A DNA stretch of 64,000 bases from an uncultured Piscinibacter sp. (GCF_937952055.1 NZ_CALFYO010000020.1:124001-188000), one strand, 5' to 3'. Shown: positions 24,801-33,704, counted from the first letter of the stretch. Notes: a model not told the origin generated them from the letters alone. Program-made: numbers and translations.

Positions 24801-27800
24801 GCGTGGCCCAGGGCGGCCAGCTGCGGCCGGGTCAGCGTCAGCACCAGCGCGGTGGTCAGGCTCTGAATCGCGGCGAAGTTGTCCGCCCCGATGCGCAAGG
24901 CACGCAGCCGGATGCCGGTCAGCGTGGCCGACATCAGCGAGGCACGCTGCACGTGGATGGGCCGGCGGTACTTGTCGATCACCGCGCTGAGCACGCCGCC
25001 GTTGTCGGTGGCCGCGGTGGCGAAGGTCAGCAAGGCCTTGGCGCCCGGCGCGATGCGCACGCGCAGCGCCATCGCGCAGACCGGGTCGAGGCCGGTGTCC
25101 AGCGCGACGGGCCGGTCGTCGGCCGGCGCCGGCGCGGCGTCGAACGAGGCCAGCGGCCGGCTCGCGCTGCGGTTGCGTCCGAGCCAGCGCTGGCGGTCAG
25201 CCTGGATGCGCACGGCCTGCACCGGCGGCTCGCTGGCGGCCAGGAAGTGCGCCGCCAGCAGCGCGCCCTCGCCAGCCAGCCGCGGCGTGCGCTCGAACAC
25301 CATCGCCTGCAGCGCGGGGCGCCACTGCGCGCGCACGAACAGGTTGGAGAAGGCCGGGTGCGCCTCGTCGGCGCGGGGTTCGGCCAGCGTCACTTCGAAG
25401 GCCGAGATCAGCTCCAGGTCGAGCACCGCGTCCCCGAGGTTGCGCAGCTCGACCTGGCGGAACTCGATGTCGTCCTCCGGGCTGACCCAGGCGGCGACGT
25501 GAGCCTGCAGGTCGGGCCAGCGGGCATCGAAGCAGACCCGGTCGGCGTGGTAGGTGCTGCCGTAGGTGGCCGCCGCATCCGGCGCCGGGTGCTGGGTGAT
25601 CGAGACCAGGCGCTCGAGCGGGCCGCGGCGCAGGTAGAAGAAGCTGCCGAGGGCGTCACGCAGCGCGTCGTCGCGCCAGCGGCTGATTCCGGCCGTGCCC
25701 CAGCGGCTCCAGCCGGCGCCGTTGGCGCGCAGCGTCACGCCGTAGCGGCCGTTGGACAGCATGTGCGTGGGCTCCAGCGCGGCCGCTCCCGGCAGCACCT
25801 CGCGCAGCAGGCCCGGCGCGCGCCGCTCCAGGGCCTGCGGCGGCGGCCCGGCCGGCGGTGCGTAGAGCATCGAGACCTCGCGCGGCGCGCGCTCGTGCAG
25901 CAGCGGCATCATGGCCTCGAGGTGCGCATCGGCCATCGTCCAGCGGCGCACCACGCCGTCGTGCAGCACGTTGGCCAGCGCGACGATGGTCATGCCCTGG
26001 TGGTGCGACATGAAGGTGGCCACCGGCGCGAAAGTCTCGCCCATCGCCTGCCGCGAGGGCGTGTAGTCGAGCGCCTCGATGAAGCCCAGGTCCTCGCGGG
26101 CACCCAGGGCCTGGAGTGCGGCGAAGTTGGCGGCCGCGCGCCGCGGCGCCACCTGCGCCGCCAGCGCCGTGGCGTAGGGTGCGATCACCAGCTCGTCGGG
26201 CGGCGTGCGGCGCAGCGCCAGGCGCGGCACGCCCTGCGGCGCGTACTGGTAGGCCAGCGTGTGGTCGCGCCCGGCGTAGGCCGACTCCGAGATGCCCCAG
26301 GGCACGCCGTACCCTCGCGCGAAGGCGATCTGCTCGCGCAGCGCCGCCAGGCCGGCGTCGCGCAGCACGCTGCCCTCGGGTTCGTCGAGCAGCAGGCTGG
26401 GCATCAGGTACTCGAACATCGAGCCCGACCACGAGCGCAGGCCGGCGACCGCGCCCACCGCGTAGAAGGGCCGGCCGAGCGCCGCCCAGTGGCCGACCGG
26501 CACGTCGCCCTTGGCGATGGCCAGCAGGCTGGTCAGGCGCGACTCCGAGGCCAGCAGATCGTAGAAGCCGGCGTCGAGCTCCTGCTCGGCCACGTGGTAG
26601 CCGATGTGCAGCAGGTGGCGCCGGGCGTGGTAGAGGAAGCGGTAGTCGGCGCTCCAGGCCAGGCCGGCGCAGCGCCCCGCCACGGCCTGCAGCCGCGCGC
26701 ACAGTTCGCCGGCTTCGCCGTCCTGGCGCGCGAAGGCCAGGCAGGCCTGGCCGACGGCCAGCAGGTGGCCGCCGAGGTTGCCGCTGTCCACCGTGGACAC
26801 GTACATCGGCAGCAGCGGCGCGCGGGTCTGCGTGTCGTACCAGTTGAGGAAGTGGCCGCGGTGGCGCTGCAGCGACTCCAGCGTCCCGAGCGTGGCCTCC
26901 AGGCGGTTCAGCAGCTCGGCCGTGCCAATCCAGCCGGACTCGCGCGCGCAGGCCGCGCTCAGCAGGTACAGGCCGATGTTGGTCGGCGAGGTGCGGTGCG
27001 CCACCATCTCGTGCGGCAGGGTCTGCAGGTTGTCGGGCGGCAGGTGGTTGTCGTCGGCCGTCACGCAGCGCTCGAAGAAGCGCCAGGTGTCGCGCGCCAC
27101 GCCTTCCAGGTAAGCCCGGTCGGCCGCCGGCAGCGCCGCATCGGCCCGCGGCGGCCGCGGCCGGCTCGCCCACCAGGTCCACAGCGGCGAGGCGGCCCAC
27201 AGCAGGCACAGGGCGATCGACAGCCACGGGTGCAACACGCCGGCCGCAAGCAGCCCGGCCAGCAGCAGCGCGGCCAGCACCGGCTCGGCGGCGTGGCGGC
27301 GCAGCAGCACGCGCAGCCGTGTCGAGGCCTGCGCCTGCGCAGCGGCGGCCGTGGTCCACTGCAACAGGTGTCGCCGGCTGACGAGCATGCGCCAGAGCGC
27401 GCGCGCGATGGCGTCGGCGCTCAGCCGGGCCTGCTGCAGCAGTTGCGCCAGGTGCCACAGCCCGCCCCACAGCGCGCGCAGCAGGTCGGCCAGGGCATGG
27501 CGGTAGAAGTGCCGCCGCGCCAGGTCGTCGCGGTGCGGCGAGAGCCCGGCGATCGCACCGAGCAGCGGCCCGGCCGAGAAGGCCGCGAACACCAGCGCCA
27601 GCGCCAGCCCGGGCGAGACGGCCCGGCCGGCCAGCGACAGCACGATCAGCAGCAGCGACATGGGCGCCACCAGCGAGCGGCGCAGGTTGTCGAACATCTT
27701 CCAGCGGTTGGCGGCCCGCAGCGGGTAGCGCCCCGGCGACAGCAGCAGCGGCAGCAGCTGCCAGTCGCCGCGCATCCAGCGGTGCACGCGCGCGGCGGCC

Positions 27801-30121
27801 ACGTCGGCATGGAACGGGGCCTCCTCGATGAGGCCGACGTCGGTCACCGCCGCGCAGCGGGCCAGCGAGCCCTCGAGCAGGTCGTGGCTGAGCACCAGCC
27901 CTTCGGGCAGGCGCTGCGACAGCACCGCGTGCGCCGCCTGGACGTCGAGCAGGCCCTTGCCGCTGAAGCTGCCTTCGCCGAACAGGTCCTGGTAGACCTC
28001 GGAGCTGGCGGCGCTGTAGGGGTCGATGCCGCACTGGCCGGCGAACAGCCAGTGAAAGCGCGTGACCTCGCTCAGAGCGGGCAGCGGCATCGAGATGCGC
28101 GGCTGCAGGATGCCGTAGCCGGCCTCGACGCGCCGTCGCGTCGCGTCCAGCCGCGGCCGGTTGTGCGGGTGCGCGGCCACGCCGACCAGCTCGCGCAGAC
28201 TGCCCGGCGGCAGCTGCGTGTCGCTGTCCAGCGTGACCACGTAGCGCACGCCGTCGGCCAGGCGCGACGCCTCGCCGCCATCGATGAACGGCCCCGGCCC
28301 GCCCAGCGCCAGCGCGTCGATCAGCTGCTCGAGCTTGCCGCGCTTGCGCTCCCAGCCGATCCAGCGCTGCTCCGTCTCGCTGAACTGCCGCTCGCGGTGC
28401 AGCACGATGAAGCGCGGCGCGGCGCCGAAGTCCCGCGGGTAGCGCGCGTTGAGCGCGTCGACGCCCTGCACCGCGCGGGCCAGCAGTGCCGCATCGCCGT
28501 CCAGGCGCGCGGCGTCGGCATCCGCCCAGTCGCTGAGCAGCGCGAACTGCGCCTCGCGTTCCGGGTTGGCCAGGTGGTGCAGCTCCAGCCGGTGCACCAG
28601 CGCGTCGACCGACGCGGGGCTGACCAGCATGGCCGGCACCACCACCAGCACGCGGTGCTCGGCGGGAATGCCGCCGCGCAGGGCCAGGCGCGGCAGCGAG
28701 CTCGGCCGCGCCGATTCGCTGATCAGCCGGTTGATCACCGCGACCACCGCCTCCGACGCCGGGAGGGCGATGAGCAGCGCCACGACGATCCATGCGCCGC
28801 CCGCGGGCGGCCCGTGGCGCGCGAGCAGCCAGGCCAGCAGCGCGAAGGTGGAGAACAGCAAGGCGGCCAGGTAGGCGGGCAAGGCCAGCTGCGCGAGGGC
28901 CGCGCGCCAGCGCTGCGCCGCCCGCTCGTGCAGGCCGAGCGCGCGCAGCAGCGCCGGCCGCCCGGCCCCGAGCAGCCAGTGGCTCGGCACGCCGGCCAGC
29001 GCATCGCCGGGCGGCGCCGAGCGCATCAGTGCGAGCAGCTGCTGCGCCACCGCGAGTTCGCCCAGGCCGCTGCGCCGTGACAGCCGCTCGATGCCATGCA
29101 GGGTCTGGTCGCGCGTTGTCGCATGCTCGGCCTCGAACACCGGCGAGCCCAGCATCAGCTGCATCAGCGCGCTGGTGCGCGCGACGATGTCGAACCAATC
29201 GGCGTCGCCGATGTCGCGCAGCGAGGTCACGGCGTTGCTGACGCTGAGGTTGTCGGCGGCCTGGTCGGCGCTGTGCTGGGCCTGCTGCGCGGCGGGATCG
29301 GGCATCGCGCGCTGCAGCCAGTCGTGGTGCTCCGCGCGGAAGCCGGGCTCGGCGTCCGGCCGCCGGTCCTGCAGCCGCAGGGCCATCTGGGCCAGGAACA
29401 TCCGGCCGACGCCCCGCTGCTCCAGCAGGGCCAGCAGCGCGTCGAGATCGGCCACGCCAAGGCTGCCGAGCCGGTCGCAGCACAGGTTGGCCGCCTCGCG
29501 CGCCGCCTTGTTGCAGGCCACGCGCTCGGCCAGGCGGCGCAGGTTCTCGATCAGCACGACGCGCAGCGTGGTCGGCAGCGCCCACATCTCGCTGAGCTTG
29601 AGCTCGCGAGTCTCCTGGTAGGCATCGAGGTAGGCGGCCAGCAGCTCCTCGTCGAAGTCGCCGTCGGTGTGGGCGACGAAGGCCCAGGCCACGCCGTATA
29701 CGCGCGGCAAGCCGGCCAGCGGCTCCTCGATCAGCACCGGCAGCTCGCGGAAGTAGCGCCGTGGCAGGCCCTCGCGGATCTGCGTGAGCTGCGCCTCGAT
29801 CAGGTGGAAGTTGTCGAGCAGCCACTCGGCCGCCGGGCTGACGTCGTAGCCGGTGGCCGCCTGCACGCCGATGTAGCGGTGCGCCTCGCGCAGCGCCTCG
29901 ATGTTGCTGCGCAGGCGCGGGTAGAAGGTCGGCGCTCGCGGTCGGGCCTGCGCCACGCGGTGCGTCTGGCCCAGGCTGCGGCCGTGCTGGGCGAAACGCT
30001 GCCGGCCGAAGATCTCCGAGCGGATCGGCAGCTGCAGCGGCCCGCGTGCGGGGTTGAGCATCGCGCACAGTGCCGGCGACGCGGCCGGGATCAGTGCGCG
30101 CAGCCCGCTCAGCCGCTTCAC
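21869..30121 (-). CDS. ndvB: Cyclic beta-1,2-glucan synthase
   Basis: At 2750 residues this is one of the largest bacterial enzymes and close to the usual length of the family. Order: N-terminal region with a first membrane pair (about 410-460); GT84 glycosyltransferase domain with LDSDTQLPPGSL near 630 and HRWMRGDWQLLP near 780; more membrane helices (about 820-860, 940-985); a glycoamylase-like domain (about 1010-1420); and a tandem C-terminal GH94 phosphorylase region with two N-terminal repeats (near 1460 and 1975) and the catalytic GSGDWNDGMN near 2415. It makes, sizes and cyclises periplasmic beta-1,2-glucan, important in osmotic adaptation and host contact. GTG directly follows the upstream TAG stop; ATG 30061 is an alternative. 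Confidence 0.9.
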   Translation of the reverse strand: MKRLSGLRALIPAASPALCAMLNPARGPLQLPIRSEIFGRQRFAQHGRSLGQTHRVAQARPRAPTFYPRLRSNIEALREAHRYIGVQAATGYDVSPAAEWLLDNFHLIEAQLTQIREGLPRRYFRELPVLIEEPLAGLPRVYGVAWAFVAHTDGDFDEELLAAYLDAYQETRELKLSEMWALPTTLRVVLIENLRRLAERVACNKAAREAANLCCDRLGSLGVADLDALLALLEQRGVGRMFLAQMALRLQDRRPDAEPGFRAEHHDWLQRAMPDPAAQQAQHSADQAADNLSVSNAVTSLRDIGDADWFDIVARTSALMQLMLGSPVFEAEHATTRDQTLHGIERLSRRSGLGELAVAQQLLALMRSAPPGDALAGVPSHWLLGAGRPALLRALGLHERAAQRWRAALAQLALPAYLAALLFSTFALLAWLLARHGPPAGGAWIVVALLIALPASEAVVAVINRLISESARPSSLPRLALRGGIPAEHRVLVVVPAMLVSPASVDALVHRLELHHLANPEREAQFALLSDWADADAARLDGDAALLARAVQGVDALNARYPRDFGAAPRFIVLHRERQFSETEQRWIGWERKRGKLEQLIDALALGGPGPFIDGGEASRLADGVRYVVTLDSDTQLPPGSLRELVGVAAHPHNRPRLDATRRRVEAGYGILQPRISMPLPALSEVTRFHWLFAGQCGIDPYSAASSEVYQDLFGEGSFSGKGLLDVQAAHAVLSQRLPEGLVLSHDLLEGSLARCAAVTDVGLIEEAPFHADVAAARVHRWMRGDWQLLPLLLSPGRYPLRAANRWKMFDNLRRSLVAPMSLLLIVLSLAGRAVSPGLALALVFAAFSAGPLLGAIAGLSPHRDDLARRHFYRHALADLLRALWGGLWHLAQLLQQARLSADAIARALWRMLVSRRHLLQWTTAAAAQAQASTRLRVLLRRHAAEPVLAALLLAGLLAAGVLHPWLSIALCLLWAASPLWTWWASRPRPPRADAALPAADRAYLEGVARDTWRFFERCVTADDNHLPPDNLQTLPHEMVAHRTSPTNIGLYLLSAACARESGWIGTAELLNRLEATLGTLESLQRHRGHFLNWYDTQTRAPLLPMYVSTVDSGNLGGHLLAVGQACLAFARQDGEAGELCARLQAVAGRCAGLAWSADYRFLYHARRHLLHIGYHVAEQELDAGFYDLLASESRLTSLLAIAKGDVPVGHWAALGRPFYAVGAVAGLRSWSGSMFEYLMPSLLLDEPEGSVLRDAGLAALREQIAFARGYGVPWGISESAYAGRDHTLAYQYAPQGVPRLALRRTPPDELVIAPYATALAAQVAPRRAAANFAALQALGAREDLGFIEALDYTPSRQAMGETFAPVATFMSHHQGMTIVALANVLHDGVVRRWTMADAHLEAMMPLLHERAPREVSMLYAPPAGPPPQALERRAPGLLREVLPGAAALEPTHMLSNGRYGVTLRANGAGWSRWGTAGISRWRDDALRDALGSFFYLRRGPLERLVSITQHPAPDAAATYGSTYHADRVCFDARWPDLQAHVAAWVSPEDDIEFRQVELRNLGDAVLDLELISAFEVTLAEPRADEAHPAFSNLFVRAQWRPALQAMVFERTPRLAGEGALLAAHFLAASEPPVQAVRIQADRQRWLGRNRSASRPLASFDAAPAPADDRPVALDTGLDPVCAMALRVRIAPGAKALLTFATAATDNGGVLSAVIDKYRRPIHVQRASLMSATLTGIRLRALRIGADNFAAIQSLTTALVLTLTRPQLAALGHAADPAIDRRLLWRFGISGDRPIVLVSARVAQGLGLLRSLAQALRLWSWGGIACDLVVVNAETVSYTMSLHHELSVLRERHDAETAAQGGIAHTGFHVLQAHEVSADELATLHSLARVRLLADGRPLLLHVQEWIGLHEAAFERRHEVSSAELLTGSEPASPVPAPQGRFEAGGAEFAFEVGHRLRPQRPWINVIANAGFGTQVSEAGGGFTWAGNSRLNQLTAWSNDAVADPPSEWLLLQDLRTRQTWSATASAWGSPDGDNVSYQVSHGQGYSVIAHRRGDAEVTLTWCVDPVHAVKQLQVDIVNRGARTLRLRVAGLVEWAMGAGRGDRATVHTALLRQRLPQGKLSALLCTQREASAGFGDGTAFFAFVGTPDEDEDWSCDRRECFDARGRLVLPDHFGQQKGGGLDPCAALATRIDIAPGASAQQTFLLGHAGSPDAACELATRAAAVPPGQRLQSAREHWNALLRSTTVATPDPLFDAMVNRWLLYQMVSCRMWAKAGFYQAGGATGFRDQLQDAMALAWAAPRMLREQILRAASRQFPEGDVQHWWHAPGGAGVRTHFSDDLLWLPRACAHYLQATGDATLLDETVPFLDGPAIPPGAEDVYDTPAVSELSATVYEHAARAIDRSLRVGAHGLPLMGSGDWNDGMNRVGHEGRGESVWLGWFLCALVADFAPIARGRGETVRAGRWDDAARGWQAALRGAAWDGAWFRRAFFDDGSPLGSQANAEARIDLIAQAWGVLSGVASWPQQVVAMAAVEAQLVDAQAGLVRLLDPPLAHAQPSAGYIQAYPPGVRENGGQYSHGAVWALMAQAELWAGHAHPGSGEAAWRYFTWLSPAHRSAHPQQGAVYGIEPYVMAGDVYTQPPYVGRGGWSWYTGAAAWMHRAAVESIFGLKLSAASLCLRPCLPAHWPRAELSLQRDGRRLRFILLRGGDDEAQRVAAPLSATLLRPGQALAWREAGDPACFVVPIEDAPA

Positions 30122-30292
30122 CTACCAGGCCAGCGAGCCGAGCCCGGCGACCAGCGCGACGACGACCAGCGAGGTGACGAAGCGCGCGGCGACGAAGTCG
30201 CGCACGCCTTCGGCCGCGCAACGCAGCACGAAGAGCTGCCCGCTGAGCGAGCGGCACACCTCGAGATGCGCGCCCAGCTCGGACAACTCCAT
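30122..30292 (-). CDS. Small single-span membrane protein before the glucan synthase
   Basis: The 56-residue product is MELSELGAHLEVCRSLSGQL followed by a C-terminal hydrophobic helix (about 37-55). It sits between ompA and the glucan synthase gene on the same strand, and its TAG stop touches the next GTG. A longer form could start at TTG 30364, overlapping the OmpA stop. I recognise no family; it may assist or couple the giant enzyme. Confidence 0.5.
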   Translation of the reverse strand: MELSELGAHLEVCRSLSGQLFVLRCAAEGVRDFVAARFVTSLVVVALVAGLGSLAW

Positions 30293-30360
30293 CGGCGAGG
30301 TGTCGGCCGCCTCGCCGAAGGAGGCCGTGCTCCAGCACGGCCCGGATGCCTGCGACGTGC

Positions 30361-31527
30361 TCAACGCGTGCCCGCGACTTCGATCTCGACCCGGCGGTCC
30401 GGCTGCAGGCAGGTGATCAGCGCCGCCGTGGCCGCCGTTCCCTTGCAGACCCCCGCGGCGGTGACCGGGCTGCCCTTGCCCTTGCCCACCGCGGTGATCT
30501 TCATCGGATCGACCTTGCCCGAAGTCACCAGGTAGGACTTGACCGCATCGGCGCGCTCCTGCGAGAGCTTCTGGTTGTAGGCCGGCGTGCCGAGCCGGTC
30601 GGTGTGGCCTTCGACGGTGATCATGTCGAAGGTCGTGCCGTCGAGCTCGCGGGCGAAGGTGTCGAGCGCGCTGCGGCCGTCGGGCTGCAGCGTCGACTTG
30701 TCGAATCCGTACAGCGACTCGGCGGAGAAGCTCACTCGGCGCAGCGGCACGACCACCGGCACCGGCGGGGGCGGCGGCTCGACCACGGCCAGCGGCGGCG
30801 CCTGCACGACCACCGGCTCGGGCGCCGGGGCCGGCGCAACGTAGACCGGCGCCATCGCGCGCGGCGGCGGCGATTCCGCACGGCCGAAGGGGAAGACCAG
30901 GCTCAGCGACAGCGTGTCGACGTTGAGCTTGTGGTTCACCGCGTCGCTGACCCGGTAGCGGTCGACCTCGCCGCGCACCAGGAACGACGGGCTGAAGGCG
31001 TACTGCAGGCCTGCGCCGACCTTGTAGTTCGTCTTGCGCTCGCTCGGGGTGCCGTTGAGCACGGCGGCCGCGCCGGTGCCGTTGAGCGAGGTGCGGGTGC
31101 GGGCGTACTGCGCGCCGACACGGCCCAGCGCCGCCCAGCGCTCGCTCAGCGGCAGCGTGCCCACCAGGTCGAGGTTGGCGCCCTGCAGGCTCGAGCGCGC
31201 GGCCAGCGTGCCCGCCGGCGTGGTGGTGGCGTCAAAGCCGAAGCTGCCGAGGCGGAAGTAGCCGAGTTCGATGCCGAGGTTGCGGTTCAGCTGGTAGCCG
31301 CCGAACACTCTGTAGGTGGTGTCACGGTCGTCGCGCTCGAAGCCGCTGGCGGCGACGCCGGCCTGCTCGCGCGTGATCGCTTCCGCATCCAGCTTGGCGC
31401 GTGCCGCGCCGACACCGAGGCCGCCGTAGTAGTAGCCGCCCTCCTGGGCCTGGGCGAAGGCCCCGGCCGAGACAAACGGTGCGAGGCCGCAGACCGCCAG
31501 GAGGCGCAGGGCGTGGGTGGAGTTCAT
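30361..31527 (-). CDS. OmpA-family outer-membrane protein (OprF-like)
   Basis: The 388-residue product has a signal peptide (cleavage likely after FAQA or nearby), an eight-strand barrel domain of about 200 residues starting GGYYYGGLGVGAARAKLD, a proline-rich linker (about 225-265) and a C-terminal OmpA peptidoglycan-binding domain with DGRSALDTFARELDG and VEGHTDRLGTPAYNQKLS. It anchors the outer membrane to the wall. The gene heads a minus-strand run with the small membrane protein and glucan synthase. Its operator is at 31596-31611, inside the 3' end of the hydroxylase gene. Confidence 0.92.
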   Translation of the reverse strand: MNSTHALRLLAVCGLAPFVSAGAFAQAQEGGYYYGGLGVGAARAKLDAEAITREQAGVAASGFERDDRDTTYRVFGGYQLNRNLGIELGYFRLGSFGFDATTTPAGTLAARSSLQGANLDLVGTLPLSERWAALGRVGAQYARTRTSLNGTGAAAVLNGTPSERKTNYKVGAGLQYAFSPSFLVRGEVDRYRVSDAVNHKLNVDTLSLSLVFPFGRAESPPPRAMAPVYVAPAPAPEPVVVQAPPLAVVEPPPPPVPVVVPLRRVSFSAESLYGFDKSTLQPDGRSALDTFARELDGTTFDMITVEGHTDRLGTPAYNQKLSQERADAVKSYLVTSGKVDPMKITAVGKGKGSPVTAAGVCKGTAATAALITCLQPDRRVEIEVAGTR

Positions 31528-32165
31528 GGTTGGCTTTCGTTGGAGCGAAGGGGTTCGGTGCCGCGTCCCTTGTAGGGGTTCGCCGCGGTGCCGTCTGTGC
31601 GCTGTCGAACTCCCGGGATGCGCGGTGCGCTGCGGAAGACCCGGTCCCAGAACGCGCTGGTCACGCCAAAGCAGCGCGATCCGCCTTCGAAGCGGTGGTG
31701 CAGCGCATGCCAGCGCTTGCGCCGCAGCAGCCAGGCGCCCTGCCCGTGCCAGTGGTGCATCGCGTGGTGCGTCACCGCGTAGCCGAGGTAGCTGATCAGC
31801 AGGCCGAGGGTCAGCGCGCAGGCCAGCCAGCGATCGCCCATCAGCGCGGCGGGCAGGAACACGAACAGCGCGATCAGGCTGCCGCTGAGCAGGGTCGGGG
31901 TGCAGATCAGCGCCGCGGGCCGCTGGTGGTGCTGCTCGTGCCAGCGCCGGAACGGCGGCAGGCCATGCAGCACGAAGCGGTGCAGGCCGTATTCGACGAA
32001 GCTCCAGGCCAGCAGTCCGGCCAGCAGCGTGGCGGCCAGGGCGAGGCCGTGGCCGCGCGGCCCGGCGCCGATCAGCAGCACCGACAGCACCGCCACCGCC
32101 GCGCCGTAAAGCACGAAGTCGGCGCGATAGGCGGCGCGCCCGTGTTCGAACGACAGGAAACTCAT
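31524..32165 (-). CDS. Fatty acid hydroxylase/sterol desaturase family membrane enzyme
   Basis: The 213-residue product has four to five membrane helices and the family's histidine clusters that bind two irons: HRFVLHG, HEQHH, HHAMHH and HALHH. It would oxidise a lipid (hydroxylation or carotenoid/fatty acid modification) at the inner membrane. The last 30 or so residues (from GVRQRTDG) are encoded by the operator and promoter of ompA and are probably not functional. The ATG at 32165 lies only about 2 bases after the start point predicted from the operator at 32200-32215. Confidence 0.83.
   Translation of the reverse strand: MSFLSFEHGRAAYRADFVLYGAAVAVLSVLLIGAGPRGHGLALAATLLAGLLAWSFVEYGLHRFVLHGLPPFRRWHEQHHQRPAALICTPTLLSGSLIALFVFLPAALMGDRWLACALTLGLLISYLGYAVTHHAMHHWHGQGAWLLRRKRWHALHHRFEGGSRCFGVTSAFWDRVFRSAPRIPGVRQRTDGTAANPYKGRGTEPLRSNESQP
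31596..31611 (-). promoter_or_regulatory. Operator TGTGCGCTGTCGAACT for ompA
   Basis: On the minus strand GAC follows the palindrome, and CTACAA (31570-31575) is exactly 20 bp away. The predicted leader to the ATG at 31527 is about 36 bases. It lies within the hydroxylase reading frame. Confidence 0.6.
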
Positions 32166-32199
32166 GCCCTGCAGGCTAGGTTCCGGGGCGACGAGGGTC

Positions 32200-32215
32200 T
32201 GTGCGGTGGCAGACA
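32200..32215 (-). promoter_or_regulatory. Operator TGTGCGGTGGCAGACA between hydroxylase and first CRP-like gene
   Basis: A slightly degenerate copy. On the minus strand GAC follows and CTAGCC (32174-32179) is 20 bp away, pointing to the hydroxylase at 32165. Towards the plus strand (CRP-like gene at 32296) the -10 match (TCACAC) is weak. Confidence 0.48.
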
Positions 32216-32295
32216 GTCGGCCCCGCAGGCCGGCGTCACACTGCGCCGCGCTGCCGTCGAGATTCCGATGGCGGGCATCGACGGGAGGCCGGACC

Positions 32296-32988
32296 TTGAG
32301 CACGCAGCAGAACCACCTGATCGAGCAGCTGCCGCGCCGTGAGCGCGAACGGCTGCTGGCCGTTGCCGAGCCCGTGAAGCTCGTCCTGGCAGAGGCGATC
32401 TGCGAGAGCGGCACGCCGGCACGCCATGTCTACTTTCCCGTCGACGGCTTCATCTCGCTGCTGACCAGCGTCGATGTCCACCCGAGCCTGGAGGTCGGCA
32501 TGGTGGGGCGGGAGGGCATGCTGGGCGTGTGGCTGGCGCTCGGCGTACCGGACACCCCCTTGCGCGCCATCGTGCAGGGCAGCGGCAGCGCCTGGCGGAT
32601 CGCCGCCCTGCCCTTCCGCCGCGAACTCGAGCGCAGCCCGGCGCTGCGCCGGAGCCTCGAGCGCTACCTCTACGTGCTGATGGCGCAGTTCGCGGCTTCC
32701 GCCGCCTGCCTGCGCTTTCACCGCATCGAGCCCCGCCTGGCGCGCTGGCTGCTGATGACGCAGGACCGTGCCCACGCCGACCGCTTCCACGTCACCCACG
32801 AGTTCCTCGCCTACATGCTCGGCGTGCGCCGCGTCGGCGTGACCATGGCCGCCGGCGCGCTGCAGGAGCGTGGGCAGATCGCCTACCACCGCGGCGAGCT
32901 GGTGGTGCTCGATCGCGCCGGCCTGGAGGACAGTGCCTGCAGCTGCTACGCAGCCGACCGGCGGGTCTATGCGGCGGTGATGGGCTGA
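32296..32988 (+). CDS. CRP/FNR-type regulator (paralogue 1)
   Basis: The 230-residue product has an N-terminal cyclic-nucleotide-like barrel (ARHVYFPVDGFISLL, VGMVGREGMLG) and a C-terminal winged helix with HEFLAYMLGVRRVGVTMAAGAL near residues 170-190. It has no cysteine cluster for iron-sulfur and lacks the cAMP-contact pattern, so its signal is unknown. Its recognition helix reads RRVGVTM, unlike the RRE-x-VTE of the two sister proteins at 41315 and 44619. The start is TTG at 32296, with GGGAGG 7 bases before it. Confidence 0.85.
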   Translation: MSTQQNHLIEQLPRRERERLLAVAEPVKLVLAEAICESGTPARHVYFPVDGFISLLTSVDVHPSLEVGMVGREGMLGVWLALGVPDTPLRAIVQGSGSAWRIAALPFRRELERSPALRRSLERYLYVLMAQFAASAACLRFHRIEPRLARWLLMTQDRAHADRFHVTHEFLAYMLGVRRVGVTMAAGALQERGQIAYHRGELVVLDRAGLEDSACSCYAADRRVYAAVMG

Positions 32989-32996
32989 GCCTGCGC

Positions 32997-33704
32997 CTAC
33001 GCGACCGCGCCGAACCAGGCGCCGACGCCGGCGGTGATGCCCATCGCCAGCGCGCCCCAGAACGCCACCCGCCAGGCACCGCGCAGCGGGCTGGCGCCGC
33101 CGACACCTGCCGCCACTGCGCCGAGCGCGGCCAGCAGCACCAGCGAGGACAGCGACACGCCGACGATCAGCGAGCGCTGCGGCACCAGCAGCACCGCCGC
33201 CAGCGGCAGCGCCGCGCCGATGGCGAAGCTGGCCGCGGAAGCCAGCGCGGCCTGCAGCGGCCGCGCGCTCAGGGCCTCGGTGATGCCGAGCTCCTCGCGG
33301 GCGTGGGTGCCCAGCGCGTCGCGGGCCATCAGCTGCGCGGCCACCTGCTCGGCCAGCGCCGGATCGAGGCCGCGGGCCACGTAGATGCCGGCCAGCTCGC
33401 GCCGCTCGGCGGCCGGGTCGGCTTCCAGCTCGGAGCGCTCGCGCGACAGGTCGGCCTGCTCGGTGTCGGACTGTGAGTGCACCGAGACGTACTCGCCCGC
33501 AGCCATCGACATCGCACCAGCCACCAGCCCGGCCACGCCGGTGGTCAGGATCGTTGCGTGGCTGGCGCTGGCCGCGGCCACGCCGACCACCAGGCTGGCC
33601 GTGGAGACGATGCCGTCGTTGGCACCGAGCACGGCGGCACGCAGCCAGCCGATGCGATCGGTGCGGTGGCGTTCGGCATGGCGGCGCATGAAGGGCAAGG
33701 CCAT
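32997..33704 (-). CDS. VIT1/CCC1-family membrane transporter
   Basis: The 235-residue product has the VIT/CCC1 layout: LGANDGIVSTASLVVGVA in helix 1, MSMAAGEYVSV in helix 2, a cytoplasmic helical insert rich in Glu (about 75-140) and three C-terminal helices. The family moves iron or manganese out of the cytoplasm or into storage. ATG 33704 is chosen; 33689 is possible. The operator at 33763-33778 is upstream. Confidence 0.85.
   Translation of the reverse strand: MALPFMRRHAERHRTDRIGWLRAAVLGANDGIVSTASLVVGVAAASASHATILTTGVAGLVAGAMSMAAGEYVSVHSQSDTEQADLSRERSELEADPAAERRELAGIYVARGLDPALAEQVAAQLMARDALGTHAREELGITEALSARPLQAALASAASFAIGAALPLAAVLLVPQRSLIVGVSLSSLVLLAALGAVAAGVGGASPLRGAWRVAFWGALAMGITAGVGAWFGAVA

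Noticed and set aside
22067..29080. A 2337-codon open frame on the plus strand opposite the glucan synthase.
   Set aside because: Its product is almost only Gly, Arg, Gln, Ala and Val with no domain; the minus strand encodes a complete known enzyme.
25656..30338. A 1560-codon minus-strand frame in a different register from the glucan synthase.
   Set aside because: It overlaps the real gene in another frame and has no recognisable motif.
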